Shown here: one piece after another, positions 32,838-42,524 of the stretch
Position numbering within the stretch: the first letter of the stretch is position 1
How the letters are laid out: each line of letters begins with the position of its first letter
Assembly (NCBI GenBank): GCA_902514295.1
Contig: CABXQE010000006.1
Span: 1-64,000 of the forward strand
DNA length: 64,000 bases
Reading direction: 5' to 3'
DNA from: an uncultured SAR86 cluster bacterium
GTDB lineage: Bacteria > Pseudomonadota > Gammaproteobacteria > Magnimaribacterales > Magnimaribacteraceae
Position numbers and translations under genes: made by a program
Notes under the pieces: model-generated
What the model saw: the letters and a program-made list of their open reading frames with translations, nothing else
Told to the model about the DNA's origin: nothing
Databases searched by the model: none

Positions 32838-34706
32838 TTAAAATTGATAAGTTAATGAAAACTCAACATAGTCAGATTGTCTGTACAATGCGAGCAGTCC
32901 TTCTTCTTCGTCACCATCAAATATTCCCACTTCAATTCTTGGAATTAATTTGTTTCCCAAAGCTGAAAAAGTAAATCGTTGGCGATAAGCAAAGCTATCC
33001 TTGCTAAGGTCCCAAACGGCTAAACCATCAAGGATCACATTGTCGTTACGCAACCCGAATGTATAGGTTTGTGTAAAATATTGCTGGTTTTCTTCAACAT
33101 CTAACATTGCGTATGGCGCTTGGAACATCAAATTTTTATGATCCTTCGTCTTAATGTTAAAAAATTGTGAAGTTATAAAAATTGAACTACGTTGATTTTT
33201 CCAAGCAGATAACCAAAGATTATAATCAAATCCGATTAAGGTAGAAATTTGATCACGATAAGTGACCATATCTGCCTTGGTTCCAATTAACGCTGGTGTT
33301 CCCTTTGCTGACAGTCCAGGTATAAAAGGGTCATTTATAACTTGACGGTTAAATGCTTTGTCGAATTCATGAGCCACCTCTAGTCGAAGAACTGGCGATA
33401 CACTTTTAGGTCCAAACTTCAGCTCGCTCATATCTCGAGTAAACGAAAAACCAACTGTTTTTTGGCGTTCTGTGAAATCCATATCAAAATCGGCGGTAAC
33501 TGAGCAAGGAAATCCACCAGCAGCAGGATTTAGAATATCTAAACAACCAAAAGGAATAAGTGGAAAATCTCCGGGCGCTGCTGTCCCGCCTGCAAGAGAC
33601 TGCAAGAAATCAACATATTGACCTGGTGCATGAATAGCACCGATGGTCGTTGGAACATCTAGTGGCACATTTGCAACAGAAGCTGCTGGATCGTTGATAA
33701 ATGACCCAACATGAAGAGTAGCGCCTGTGAGCACAACAACTGGTAAATCTTGATATCCATGGAATGCATTCAGTGTTGCCTCACCACCAAATGCGCCAAA
33801 TTTCAAACGTAAACCTATTTCTTGATTTTTCCAATCTTCCACTTCTTTTTCGTTAAGACGAGCACCTAGTAAAGGCATTCCAAATCCAGTTTGGCCTTCA
33901 ATTAGTCGTGGAAAAGGAAACCCAAAGGCGCCTCCCGAAGACTGATCATTTGGAGTCGGATTGTTGATAACGAATTCTGAATGCCTAACTTCCGGTATAT
34001 AAATAAGCTCCAGTGCAACATCATTTGATATGTCTACGTTAATTGCTACCGTCCAAGCTGGTATTCTAATTTCATCGGTATCCGCCAAAAGAGTCCTTTG
34101 ACGCAAATCTTGTGCATTTAAAATATCTAAGAGCCTAAGGCCATCTGCCTGCCCCCATCCTCTTTGAAATTTACCTATTTTTACAGAAGCCGAACCATCG
34201 TCGTTAGTAAACCTTATAGATAACTCACGCAATATTTCATCATCAAAATCGTCTAGAAGCTCATTTTCTTTTCCTGAAGCCCCAAAAGGATCAGGAAGTT
34301 GATATGTCCCATCGCTAGAAGTTGACATACTAAAGCGGTCTAGAAAGGCACTCTGCGGAGATGTGAAGTTCTGCATCGCTGGTGCCCTAAACTCACCGTC
34401 ATCTAAATCGTAAAACCTATCTCCCCTCAGCCAAACATCACCAACAACTGTAACGTTATTATTAGGAGACCACTCAGCCTGTAATTCTAAGAGAAACTGT
34501 GAAGGTCCCTGCCCTCTGGATGAATCATCAAGTCTATCAATATAAGCACCTGTACCGGCCTTTAAGCGACCTCCAAACCAAAAGTCTTCTGCATAGGCAG
34601 GGGGGGCTACTAAGAACAAAGACAACAAAGAGGCTGAGACTATTGAGGTTAACCTCTTTAATCTAGTTTTTGTTTCTAAGGTTATTTTTATAATTATATT
34701 ATTCAT
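32838..34706 (-). CDS. DUF1302 family outer-membrane beta-barrel protein
   Basis: The 622-residue protein has an extended signal peptide ending in VAPPAYA before EDFW (about residue 40). The body is rich in alternating aromatic/polar strands typical of an outer-membrane barrel. It ends in VEFSLTYQF, with the terminal phenylalanine used by the BAM machinery. Conserved DUF1302 features include SIRFTNDDGSASVKIGKFQRGWGQADGLRLLDILN. A strong AGGAGG lies upstream of the ATG. Its constant neighbours, DUF1329 and RND/MMPL proteins, suggest a role in moving hydrophobic compounds across the outer membrane. That role is inferred, not shown. Confidence 0.85.
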   Translation of the reverse strand: MNNIIIKITLETKTRLKRLTSIVSASLLSLFLVAPPAYAEDFWFGGRLKAGTGAYIDRLDDSSRGQGPSQFLLELQAEWSPNNNVTVVGDVWLRGDRFYDLDDGEFRAPAMQNFTSPQSAFLDRFSMSTSSDGTYQLPDPFGASGKENELLDDFDDEILRELSIRFTNDDGSASVKIGKFQRGWGQADGLRLLDILNAQDLRQRTLLADTDEIRIPAWTVAINVDISNDVALELIYIPEVRHSEFVINNPTPNDQSSGGAFGFPFPRLIEGQTGFGMPLLGARLNEKEVEDWKNQEIGLRLKFGAFGGEATLNAFHGYQDLPVVVLTGATLHVGSFINDPAASVANVPLDVPTTIGAIHAPGQYVDFLQSLAGGTAAPGDFPLIPFGCLDILNPAAGGFPCSVTADFDMDFTERQKTVGFSFTRDMSELKFGPKSVSPVLRLEVAHEFDKAFNRQVINDPFIPGLSAKGTPALIGTKADMVTYRDQISTLIGFDYNLWLSAWKNQRSSIFITSQFFNIKTKDHKNLMFQAPYAMLDVEENQQYFTQTYTFGLRNDNVILDGLAVWDLSKDSFAYRQRFTFSALGNKLIPRIEVGIFDGDEEEGLLALYRQSDYVEFSLTYQF

Positions 34707-34773
34707 TTAGATTTCCTCCTTTTTTTAATGTTATTCGTTAATTTTTGATAAATCTTTATCGAATTCTTGATGG

Positions 34774-35688
34774 TCATTTAGTACCTCCTATTTCAATGGT
34801 ATTGGCGTTCTTTCCTGTCTTGGCGGGTCGTGGATAGAGACCTAGAGTAGGGACAATCGCAGGGTCGTGTGAAAGATGCTTATCCAATCTGGAATTCCAA
34901 ATTCTGACCAAACGATAAAAGGGAACATTCGGGTAAAGATGGTGCACAAGGTGATAGTTTTGATACATCATCAATGGTGAAAGAAGCCATTCCATACCTT
35001 CTCGAATGCTAGTAGCTCTGTAAGCATCTTCCCTTTCTGATATTTCATTTGGTACGTGAGGTAGGTAGACAAAAATAAACGAAATAAAGAAAAATGAAAT
35101 GCGCTGCGGTATTATCCAAAACATGAGTAATTCCGTTAAATAACCATTAATGATTAACCAGGGCCATGCAATTAGGGTTGCAAAAAACATTATTATGACG
35201 TTTCGTTTTTCAGATTTTGGGCGATCTTTCCAATACCCAAAATACTTCCAACCGTATATCAAATCTATAAAAGGCCATTTAAGCGGGCGCAGCCAAGCAG
35301 GCCCACTTTGTACAACTCGATCAGCCTCATCCCCTTCACCATTCGCATTGCGGTGATGGCGAAAATGGATGAAACGCATTAATTCAAACGCTACAAGTGA
35401 AGAGAAGTACAAAAATGTAATACGCCCAATCCAAAGATTGAGTTGTTTACTCCTCCCGAGAGAAGAGTGAATAGCGTCATGCATAGGTGAAAACAGAAAA
35501 TATCCAGATGTTCCATTTATCAAGCAGGCTGCTAAATAAGAAATGTGTCCATAAATCGCTGCCCAAGTTGCTCCGAACATGAACCCTGCACATATAAAAA
35601 ATAGAATAATCGTGGGCCATGCAAATTCAGGCTCTTCCTTTAGGGCATTAAATAGATCTTCATTGTTAATTAAGTCATTACTGTCCAC
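34774..35688 (-). CDS. Membrane fatty-acid desaturase/hydroxylase family di-iron enzyme
   Basis: The 304-residue membrane protein has the histidine boxes of the desaturase/hydroxylase superfamily: HDAIH, HFRHHRNANG and HLVHHLYPNVP. These bind two irons that activate oxygen. Hydrophobic stretches at about residues 25–70, 88–100 and 160–205 would anchor it in the inner membrane. The superfamily includes acyl desaturases, beta-carotene hydroxylases and alkane hydroxylases, and motifs alone do not separate them. Beside an alcohol dehydrogenase, aldehyde dehydrogenase and acyl-CoA ligase, a hydroxylase starting a degradation pathway is attractive. Four bases separate it from the upstream ligase. 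Confidence 0.82.
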   Translation of the reverse strand: MDSNDLINNEDLFNALKEEPEFAWPTIILFFICAGFMFGATWAAIYGHISYLAACLINGTSGYFLFSPMHDAIHSSLGRSKQLNLWIGRITFLYFSSLVAFELMRFIHFRHHRNANGEGDEADRVVQSGPAWLRPLKWPFIDLIYGWKYFGYWKDRPKSEKRNVIIMFFATLIAWPWLIINGYLTELLMFWIIPQRISFFFISFIFVYLPHVPNEISEREDAYRATSIREGMEWLLSPLMMYQNYHLVHHLYPNVPFYRLVRIWNSRLDKHLSHDPAIVPTLGLYPRPAKTGKNANTIEIGGTK

Positions 35689-35692
35689 AACT

Positions 35693-37333
35693 TTATGCCT
35701 CCATTAGATAATTTTCGTATGTAATTCTTAAGGGTTTCTTATCAATCTTTCCGGTTGCCGTCAGTGGCATTTCGTCGATAAACACCACATCATCCGGAAG
35801 TTGCCATTTTGCGTGTTCACTACTAATGATATCCAGTATGCTGGCCTTACTGGGATCGCAACCCTCTTTCTTGACCACGATTAATAAAGGCCGCTCTTCC
35901 CATTTCACGTGCTTAACACCCAGGCATGCAGCAATTTGCACTTCGGGATGCCCAACCGCGGTATTTTCAATATCAACCGAAGAAATCCACTCACCGCCAG
36001 ATTTGATAATGTCTTTAGCACGATCAGTAATTTGCATAAATCCATGTTTATCAATAGTCGACACATCACCTGTGTCGAACCAGCCTTCACTGTCCAGAGC
36101 ACTTTCTTCTGCCTTATAATAACGTTCAACTACCCTAAGACCACGTACCATCAATTTTCCAAATGCTTCTCCATCGTGTGGAAGAGAATTTCCTTCGTCA
36201 TCAACAATCTTCATCTCCAAACCAAAAGGTGGTCGCCCTTGTTTGCATCTGACTTTTATTCGCTCTTCAAAACTTAGTTCATCCATGAAAGGTAAAGAGC
36301 AATTAAAAGTACCCACAACAGTCTCAGTCATTCCCCACCCGTGCATAACTTCCGCATCATACTTTTCTTCAAAACTCTCGATCATTGATTGTGGAACCGC
36401 AGAGCCTCCTATAAAAATTTTAGTCATACTTGGAATTTGCAGAGTATTGTTATCTAAATGATCTAGTAAAACTGTCATCACAGTAGGAACAGCACAGGTC
36501 TTATTGCAAGACTCTGCCAGAATAATGTCATAAATACTTTTACCGTCCATATGAGGACCAGGAAGAACTAATTTACCTCCAACCATAGGGATGCTGTGAG
36601 GCAGCCCCCATCCATTAGCATGGAACATAGGAACAATTAACAAAAAAGAATCTCTAGCACTCAGGTCCATTACATCTACATGGGCTGTTACCATGGCATG
36701 ATTAAGATTAGATTGGTGTGAATAGAGCACACCTTTAGGGTTTCCTGTAGTGCCAGACGTGTAACACAAAGAAGATGCTGTATCAGCATTAAATAAGGGC
36801 CAGTCGAAATCACACTCTTCCCTTCCTAGCAATTCTTCATAACAATAAACTGGAACTCCTATCTTTTCCATATCATCTGTCATATGTTCTTTGTCTGTCA
36901 TTACAACTAGACCTTCAAGCATAGGTAATCTATCAAGGACATTAGCAATTACGCTAACAAAGCTTGTGTCGACAAATATAAATCGATCTTCAGCATGATT
37001 AACAATATATTCAATTTGATCAGGGAAAAGGCGAGGATTTAAGGTATGGCAAATTGCTCCTATGCCGCTCAATCCATACCAACATTCCAAATGACGCCAA
37101 GTATTCCATGCCATAGTGCCAATACAGTCTCCAGCCTTTATATCTAGACCCGTCAAAGCATTGGCTAATTGAGAAGTTCGATCATAAAGTTTGGCATATC
37201 CAATTCGATGGACCCCACCCTCAACTGAATTTGTTACCACCTCTACATCGCCATTCCATGTCGCAGCATGCTGCAATATTTCAATAACACTGAATTTCTT
37301 TTTTTGCATTAACCCTTTAATTGCAGAAGTCAT
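35693..37333 (-). CDS. AMP-forming acyl-CoA ligase (fatty-acid--CoA ligase family)
   Basis: This ANL-superfamily enzyme activates a carboxylic acid with ATP to acyl-AMP, then CoA thioester. It shows SSLCYTSGTTGNPKGVLYSH (P-loop), HGWGMTET, GWFDTGDVSTIDKHGFMQITDRAKDIIKSGGEWIS and LTATGKIDKK with the catalytic lysine. I choose the ATG at 37333 (MTSAIKGLMQ), where family similarity begins; an in-frame ATG at 37396 would add 21 residues. It is the first gene of the minus-strand unit and divergent from the YCF48 gene. The MTSAIKGLM start and overall pattern resemble medium/long-chain ligases, but the substrate is unproven. Confidence 0.9.
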   Translation of the reverse strand: MTSAIKGLMQKKKFSVIEILQHAATWNGDVEVVTNSVEGGVHRIGYAKLYDRTSQLANALTGLDIKAGDCIGTMAWNTWRHLECWYGLSGIGAICHTLNPRLFPDQIEYIVNHAEDRFIFVDTSFVSVIANVLDRLPMLEGLVVMTDKEHMTDDMEKIGVPVYCYEELLGREECDFDWPLFNADTASSLCYTSGTTGNPKGVLYSHQSNLNHAMVTAHVDVMDLSARDSFLLIVPMFHANGWGLPHSIPMVGGKLVLPGPHMDGKSIYDIILAESCNKTCAVPTVMTVLLDHLDNNTLQIPSMTKIFIGGSAVPQSMIESFEEKYDAEVMHGWGMTETVVGTFNCSLPFMDELSFEERIKVRCKQGRPPFGLEMKIVDDEGNSLPHDGEAFGKLMVRGLRVVERYYKAEESALDSEGWFDTGDVSTIDKHGFMQITDRAKDIIKSGGEWISSVDIENTAVGHPEVQIAACLGVKHVKWEERPLLIVVKKEGCDPSKASILDIISSEHAKWQLPDDVVFIDEMPLTATGKIDKKPLRITYENYLMEA

Positions 37334-37382
37334 TTTTCGTTTACGAAATAAATCTTGATTTATATAAACTTTATCCCTTATT

Positions 37383-37416
37383 ATATATTTATGCAATAAC
37401 TATTATATAAATATAT
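37383..37416. promoter_or_regulatory. Candidate operator between the ligase and YCF48 genes
   Basis: ATATATTTAT (37383–37392) and ATAAATATAT (37407–37416) form a perfect ten-pair dyad. The right arm overlaps ACTATTATATAAATA (37399–37413), which occurs identically at 43702–43716. A nearby GTATAAACA (37447–37455) is the reverse complement of TGTTTATAC at 43690–43698. The local AT content is very high, so chance repeats are a real concern. Confidence 0.4.
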
Positions 37417-37476
37417 AATTTAATTGTATGTTTACTCAAATCTACTGTATAAACACTTAATAGCAATCAAATAATT

Positions 37477-38562
37477 ATGAAATCAATTTTTAATAAGTAC
37501 GTAATTTTGCTCTTATTAATTACTGAAATTTCTCCAGGATGGGCCTTAGATAGTGATCAGGATAAATTAAGCACCGAATTAAAGTTATCGCAATCTAGTA
37601 CTAATATAGTCGATAATAAAAAAGATCGCGTTCGTTTTATTCCTGATAACTTATTCAGCGTTGATTTTGTTGACGAATCGCATGGATGGGCTTCTGGATA
37701 TTACGGCACTATTCTAAAAACAATGGATGGAGGGAGAAGTTGGACCCACATCTCTCTTCCTCATACTGATTTAATTAGACGTATACAATTTTTAGATAAA
37801 GAATCTGGATGGCTTGTTACACATCGTGGCCGTATTATGAGTAGTAATGACGGCGGAGATACTTGGGAAACTAACTACTTAGAGGATGAACAAACCAATC
37901 TTAGAAATATTAAATTTATAGATAGAGATGTTGGTTGGGCTGTTGGGCATGAAGGAACTATTCTCTATACAAATGACGGCGGCAAAAATTGGACCAATCA
38001 ATCTTTAAGTAATTATAAAGGTAGGGATCTGCCTCGGCTAAATGGCTTAACTATTTTGAGTAAAACAAGAGCTATGTTAGCCGGAGAATTCGGTGTAATT
38101 GCTGAAACTACAGATGCAGGTAAAACTTGGAAGATAATTTCTTCATCAGATATCACAGCTACATTCACTGAAATTGAACAAGTAAACAACTCCATATTGG
38201 CAGTAGGGCTCGACGGAGTCGTGGTACAAGTTAATACCAACAGCATTGATATGCTTAACTCAACTAAGGATGGAAAATCAACACAAATAAAGGTCTTAGA
38301 TTCGGGTGTAAACAATCATCTCTTCGATATTGTATCCAATAAGAAAGGTGAAGGTATTGTAGTAGGTTTAGCAAACATCCTTAAAATTAAGAACGGAAAT
38401 CAATTGAATAAGATTGAAATCAACCTACCAGATCGAAATTATATGTATTTCATGGGAGCCGCACCTATTTCACAATCGAAGTATGTTTTAGTGGGAGCCC
38501 AAGGATTAGTAGTTACCCTAGATACAGAAAATTCAGAAATTAAGGGGCTGGTTAAGTGGTAG
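37477..38562 (+). CDS. YCF48/HCF136-like beta-propeller protein
   Basis: The 361-residue protein begins with a signal peptide (about residues 1–23). It then shows repeated propeller blades with the BNR/YCF48 pattern: GWASGYYGTILKTMDGGRSWT, GWLVTHRGRIMSSNDGGDTWE, GWAVGHEGTILYTNDGGKNWT and AGEFGVIAETTDAGKTWK. In photosynthetic organisms YCF48 aids photosystem II assembly. In heterotrophic proteobacteria such proteins are commonly paired with an RND/MMPL transporter, which is the next gene here (64 bases away). A periplasmic accessory role for that transporter is inferred. Confidence 0.85.
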   Translation: MKSIFNKYVILLLLITEISPGWALDSDQDKLSTELKLSQSSTNIVDNKKDRVRFIPDNLFSVDFVDESHGWASGYYGTILKTMDGGRSWTHISLPHTDLIRRIQFLDKESGWLVTHRGRIMSSNDGGDTWETNYLEDEQTNLRNIKFIDRDVGWAVGHEGTILYTNDGGKNWTNQSLSNYKGRDLPRLNGLTILSKTRAMLAGEFGVIAETTDAGKTWKIISSSDITATFTEIEQVNNSILAVGLDGVVVQVNTNSIDMLNSTKDGKSTQIKVLDSGVNNHLFDIVSNKKGEGIVVGLANILKIKNGNQLNKIEINLPDRNYMYFMGAAPISQSKYVLVGAQGLVVTLDTENSEIKGLVKW

Positions 38563-38625
38563 TTTTAGTGATTTATACTACTAATATAGCCTTCCATCTA
38601 CAGGTTTTTATAAAAGGGTTTTGAG

Positions 38626-40938
38626 ATGGTTAAAACAATAGCAAATACCGTCATACAATACAGGGTTGCTATATTAATTATAGCCTTCGTCATTACATCA
38701 ATAGCGGGTTATTTCGCCCTCACAGGTGTAACCTTACGTGCTTCTTTAAATGAGATGCTTCCTTCAAACCATCAAAATGTGAAATTGTATGAAGAGTTTA
38801 GTGACAAGTTTGGTGGTGTAAACACAGTCCTAGTAATGGTAGAAAACCAAAGAGGTACAGTATATAACAGAGAATTTTTAGAAAAATACAAACACATTTC
38901 AGATGCTTTTTACTTCCATGAAGCAAATCGTAAAGCATTATTTGAAGCAGTTAATCTGAGAAAAACTAGAGCGGTTGCAGGTTCGCAAGGTCAAATTTTT
39001 GTTAAACCAATCATGTGGCCGAATCTCCCTAAAACAGAAGCTGAAATGGATCAGTTCAGATTACTGATACGTGGACAGTTTAATGGGTATTTAATTTCAT
39101 TAGATGAAAGATCGCTGATGATCGCTGCAGAGTTTAAAGACAATGTAGACACGGCAGCACTAGTGAATTTTGTTGAAGATATACGTGCTGAATATGAAGA
39201 TGGTACTGTCAAATTATCTATAGTTGGTAGGCCCATTTTACTGGGTGAAGTAAAACAAGAGTTACCTAAAATGATCTCAATTTTTGCTGTTTCTGTTCTT
39301 GTTATCTCTGTCTTTCTCTATTTATTTTTTCGTACATGGGTAGGTGTAGTAGTGCCTATGCTTGTTGCCTTCTCAGTAACAGTTTTAGGATTCGGCGTAA
39401 TTGGCTTCTCTGGCTATAACATGGATCCATTGCTGTTGTTACTACCATTCTTTGTTTTCGCCACCGTACTGTCACATTCGGTTCAATTTGTTTCTAGAGT
39501 ATTTGATGAATTAGCTAAAGATAAAAAAATGAAAGACGCTGTAAAGACAGGTTTGGAGCGGTTGTTGTTTCCAAGTACAGCAGCCGTAATAACTTCTGCA
39601 GCAGGTTTCACTGTCTTAGCGCTGATTGCAATTCCATCCATCCAATTATTAGCCGTCATATGTACAATTTGGTTGCTAACACTAACCCCTGGAATGATAG
39701 TAGCTGCGGCATTTATGAGTTTCTTTAAGAAACCCACTAAATATGAAACAACCCTTCCTTTCCAACCATTCTTGGTCAATTTCTTTGGTGAAAGAATATC
39801 CCGCAATATCTTTTTACCTAGTTTTATTATCCTATTAATTGGAGGTTTCATCATCTCCCAAAATTTAAAGATTGGTGATGCTGTTGGAAGCCCTATTTTG
39901 TGGCCTGACTCCCGATACAACAATGACGTTAGCTCTATCAATTCAAACTATGACCGAATAGGAACAGATGTTTTACAGGCGTATTTTTCAGGAAAAGAAG
40001 AAATCATGCTTAACCCTGATCTTTATCATCAATCTGAAGCTTTTGGCAGGTATATTTATGAACGGGTATTGCCTGCAACTCCAGCATCCAGCCTGACTCC
40101 GATAATAAAAAATATCAATATGGTGTTATGGGAAGGCGACCCTTCCTATCAATTTCTTCCTGATACCAGTGCTGAAGTAGGTTTTAATATTTATATGTTC
40201 AGGTCTAATGGCGAGCCAGGTGACTTTGCTGCATATACGAATACTGACTGGAACATAGGCAAGCTGTCTATTTTCACAAGCGAACATAGCTCGGAAACAG
40301 TGAACGAACTGATGAAATTTGGGAATGAGTTTGTTAATAATTATGACTTTAAAGATGATGAACCAGTCATTAAATTTGCTGGTGGCCAAATAGGGATTAT
40401 TAAAGCAACTAATGATGAAATCGAGCTAAAAGAAAATATTCTATTAATTGCAATTATGATTATTATCATACTCAATCTTATTTGGCTTTACAGATCAGTG
40501 AAGTTAGGTGTCATAATAACTTTTGTTTTAATAACATCTCATTTTATAACTATGAGTGTTATGACGCTTTTAGATGTTGGAATGAATCTTAATACCCTTC
40601 CTCTTGCCGCCTTGGGATTGGGGCGAGGTGTAGATTACAGTATTTACATGGCTGATCGTATACGTGATGAAATGCGCAGAGGGTTAGATTTTTCTAGAGC
40701 TTCAACCCTAGCTTTTAATACCTCAGGTATTGCTATTATTGTTACTGCAATGACAATGATATTACCACTCTTGTCATGGTATTTTCTGTCTCCTATTCGT
40801 TTTCAGGCAGAGATGGGGCTGCTTTTAGCCATAATCTTGGCCTTCAACATGCTAGGTGCTATCACTATCGTGCCAGCAGCAATTAAAATCCTTGAACCAA
40901 AAGGGTTTAATTTTTATCCAAAGGCATCAACAACTTAA
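38626..40938 (+). CDS. RND superfamily transporter, MMPL type
   Basis: The 770-residue inner-membrane protein has the two-fold RND/MMPL layout: an N-terminal helix (about residues 15–35), a periplasmic domain, then a block of helices from about 216 on, a second periplasmic domain (about 410–600) and a final helix block. GLGRGVDYSIYMADRIRDEMRRG in the second half matches the conserved polar helix and following loop of the family. It resembles COG1033-type exporters of lipids or hydrophobic compounds rather than AcrB pumps, and no outer-membrane TolC-like gene is present. Partners are likely the YCF48, DUF1302 and DUF1329 proteins of this island. Confidence 0.88.
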   Translation: MVKTIANTVIQYRVAILIIAFVITSIAGYFALTGVTLRASLNEMLPSNHQNVKLYEEFSDKFGGVNTVLVMVENQRGTVYNREFLEKYKHISDAFYFHEANRKALFEAVNLRKTRAVAGSQGQIFVKPIMWPNLPKTEAEMDQFRLLIRGQFNGYLISLDERSLMIAAEFKDNVDTAALVNFVEDIRAEYEDGTVKLSIVGRPILLGEVKQELPKMISIFAVSVLVISVFLYLFFRTWVGVVVPMLVAFSVTVLGFGVIGFSGYNMDPLLLLLPFFVFATVLSHSVQFVSRVFDELAKDKKMKDAVKTGLERLLFPSTAAVITSAAGFTVLALIAIPSIQLLAVICTIWLLTLTPGMIVAAAFMSFFKKPTKYETTLPFQPFLVNFFGERISRNIFLPSFIILLIGGFIISQNLKIGDAVGSPILWPDSRYNNDVSSINSNYDRIGTDVLQAYFSGKEEIMLNPDLYHQSEAFGRYIYERVLPATPASSLTPIIKNINMVLWEGDPSYQFLPDTSAEVGFNIYMFRSNGEPGDFAAYTNTDWNIGKLSIFTSEHSSETVNELMKFGNEFVNNYDFKDDEPVIKFAGGQIGIIKATNDEIELKENILLIAIMIIIILNLIWLYRSVKLGVIITFVLITSHFITMSVMTLLDVGMNLNTLPLAALGLGRGVDYSIYMADRIRDEMRRGLDFSRASTLAFNTSGIAIIVTAMTMILPLLSWYFLSPIRFQAEMGLLLAIILAFNMLGAITIVPAAIKILEPKGFNFYPKASTT

Positions 40939-40946
40939 GTTGTTTT
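40929..40946 (+). terminator. Candidate terminator of the YCF48-RND unit
   Basis: AACAACTTAAGTTGTT (40929–40944) is a perfect palindrome overlapping the RND stop codon. It runs into TTTT, giving a six-pair stem with a TTAA loop and a short T-run. A second palindrome, TTCTCTGCAGAGAA, lies at 40962–40975 in the gap to the convergent aldehyde dehydrogenase. Confidence 0.4.
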
Positions 40947-40997
40947 ACGTTTCTTGATTAATTCTCTGCAGAGAAGGTAACTTATAGAGCTGTTAAA

Positions 40998-42437
40998 TTA
41001 GTTCATAATATAAGTTGATTTAAAGCTTTGATAACTATCTACAGCTTCTGGGCCTAACTCTCGCCCTATTCCACTTCCTTTAACACCACCAAACGGTGCT
41101 CCTATAGAAGGCACGTAGCCATTAACTCCAACTGTGCCGCAATTAACTTTCTTAGCTACTTTTAAGGCATGTTCATTATTAGAGCTCCAAACAGACCCAC
41201 CAAGACCGAATTGAGAATCATTGGCCAAAGAAATTGCTTCTTCTTCTCCTTCGTAAGGAATAATAGACAATACTGGGCCAAATATTTCTTCTCTTGAAAT
41301 AACCGCATCATTAGCAACATCAGTAAACACTGTTGGTTCAACAAACCAGCCTCCCGGAGTATTTTTGGGACGCCCACCTCCTGCTATGAGCTTTGCTTCT
41401 TTTTTTCCAGTGGTGATATAAGCCTCAACACGTTCACGATGAGGCTCTGAAGCTAAAGGACCCATTTGAGTTTCTGGATCCATAGCATCTCCAATTACCA
41501 TAGCAGATGCTAATTCAGCAACGGCTTCAGAGATCAGCTTATATTGACTCTTTGGTGCTAATATTCGTGTCCCGTTGAAACAGGTTTGTCCATTATTAAG
41601 AAGACAGGCTGTTGGAACACCTTCAATAAAAGTATCAATATCTGCATCTTCAAGTACTATAGCAGCCGATTTTCCTCCTAACTCTAAAGTTACAGGTCTT
41701 AATAAACCTCCACAAGTTTCTGCAACCGACCTGCCTGCAGCACAAGATCCTGTAAAGGCAACTTTATCAACGTCTGGGTGAGACACGAGATAAGCACCTA
41801 CATCACGGTCAGCAGCTACCCAATTAAGGACCCCTGCCGGAACACCGGCTTCAAGTGCAGCCTCAGCCAGAATATAACTATCTAAAACCGTACCTGGAGA
41901 CGGCTTAATAACAAGAGTACAACCAGCAGCCATCGCAGGAGCAATTTTACTAATAGCCAAGGTAACAGGGAAATTCCATGGGACAATTGCAGCCACTACT
42001 CCGAAAGGAACTTTTTCAACCAAAGTTTCCTTACCCATTTGTGAAGGGCGTATATCCAAGTTGGTTTCAATATTATTTGCCTCTTCAACATAATACTGCA
42101 ATAAACCAGCAGAATATTGAGATTCAAATGCTGTACTCAGTCCAATCGGCATCCCATTTTGTGTACTAACCGTCTGAGCTAACTCATCACCGCGTTTCGC
42201 TAAAGCAGTGAGAAAACGTTTCATAATTTCAGCACGTTCACTAGCTTTGCTATTTGCCCATTCTCCACAATCAAAAGCAGCACGTGCAGCGAATACGGCA
42301 GCATCTATATCTGCATTAGATCCTTCTGGTGCCGTTGCTACGAATTCACCAGTTGATGCATTCATAACTTCAAATGTTTGAGCGGTTGATGGAGACACCC
42401 ATTCATTTCCAATAAAAAATTTATCTCTACTTTTCAT
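40998..42437 (-). CDS. NAD(P)-dependent aldehyde dehydrogenase
   Basis: This ALDH-superfamily enzyme oxidises an aldehyde to its acid. The 479-residue protein has VPWNFPVTLAISKIAPAMAAG, FTGSCAAGRSVAE (NAD site), LELGGKSAAIV (catalytic Glu), NNGQTCFNGTRIL (catalytic Cys), EIFGPVLSI and GGVKGSGIGRELG. Length is standard. It lies downstream of the alcohol dehydrogenase on the same strand (87-base gap), and a good TTTTCTCC complement (GGAGAAAA) precedes its ATG. With the dehydrogenase and the ligase it would complete alcohol-to-acyl-CoA conversion. Confidence 0.93.
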   Translation of the reverse strand: MKSRDKFFIGNEWVSPSTAQTFEVMNASTGEFVATAPEGSNADIDAAVFAARAAFDCGEWANSKASERAEIMKRFLTALAKRGDELAQTVSTQNGMPIGLSTAFESQYSAGLLQYYVEEANNIETNLDIRPSQMGKETLVEKVPFGVVAAIVPWNFPVTLAISKIAPAMAAGCTLVIKPSPGTVLDSYILAEAALEAGVPAGVLNWVAADRDVGAYLVSHPDVDKVAFTGSCAAGRSVAETCGGLLRPVTLELGGKSAAIVLEDADIDTFIEGVPTACLLNNGQTCFNGTRILAPKSQYKLISEAVAELASAMVIGDAMDPETQMGPLASEPHRERVEAYITTGKKEAKLIAGGGRPKNTPGGWFVEPTVFTDVANDAVISREEIFGPVLSIIPYEGEEEAISLANDSQFGLGGSVWSSNNEHALKVAKKVNCGTVGVNGYVPSIGAPFGGVKGSGIGRELGPEAVDSYQSFKSTYIMN

Positions 42438-42467
42438 TTTTTCTCCTTTTTTTCTCTTATTATAAAG

Positions 42468-42483
42468 TTCTATATTTATAGAA
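42468..42483. repeat. Perfect dyad upstream of the aldehyde dehydrogenase
   Basis: TTCTATA and TATAGAA flank TT in the 87-base gap upstream of the gene. It could be an operator, but in an AT-rich spacer this is weak evidence. TCTATAGAA also appears near 43650 in the region upstream of the alcohol dehydrogenase. Confidence 0.3.
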
Positions 42484-42524
42484 ATTCTCTTAAAAATTAT
42501 GAATAATCTTAAGAAAAACTATAT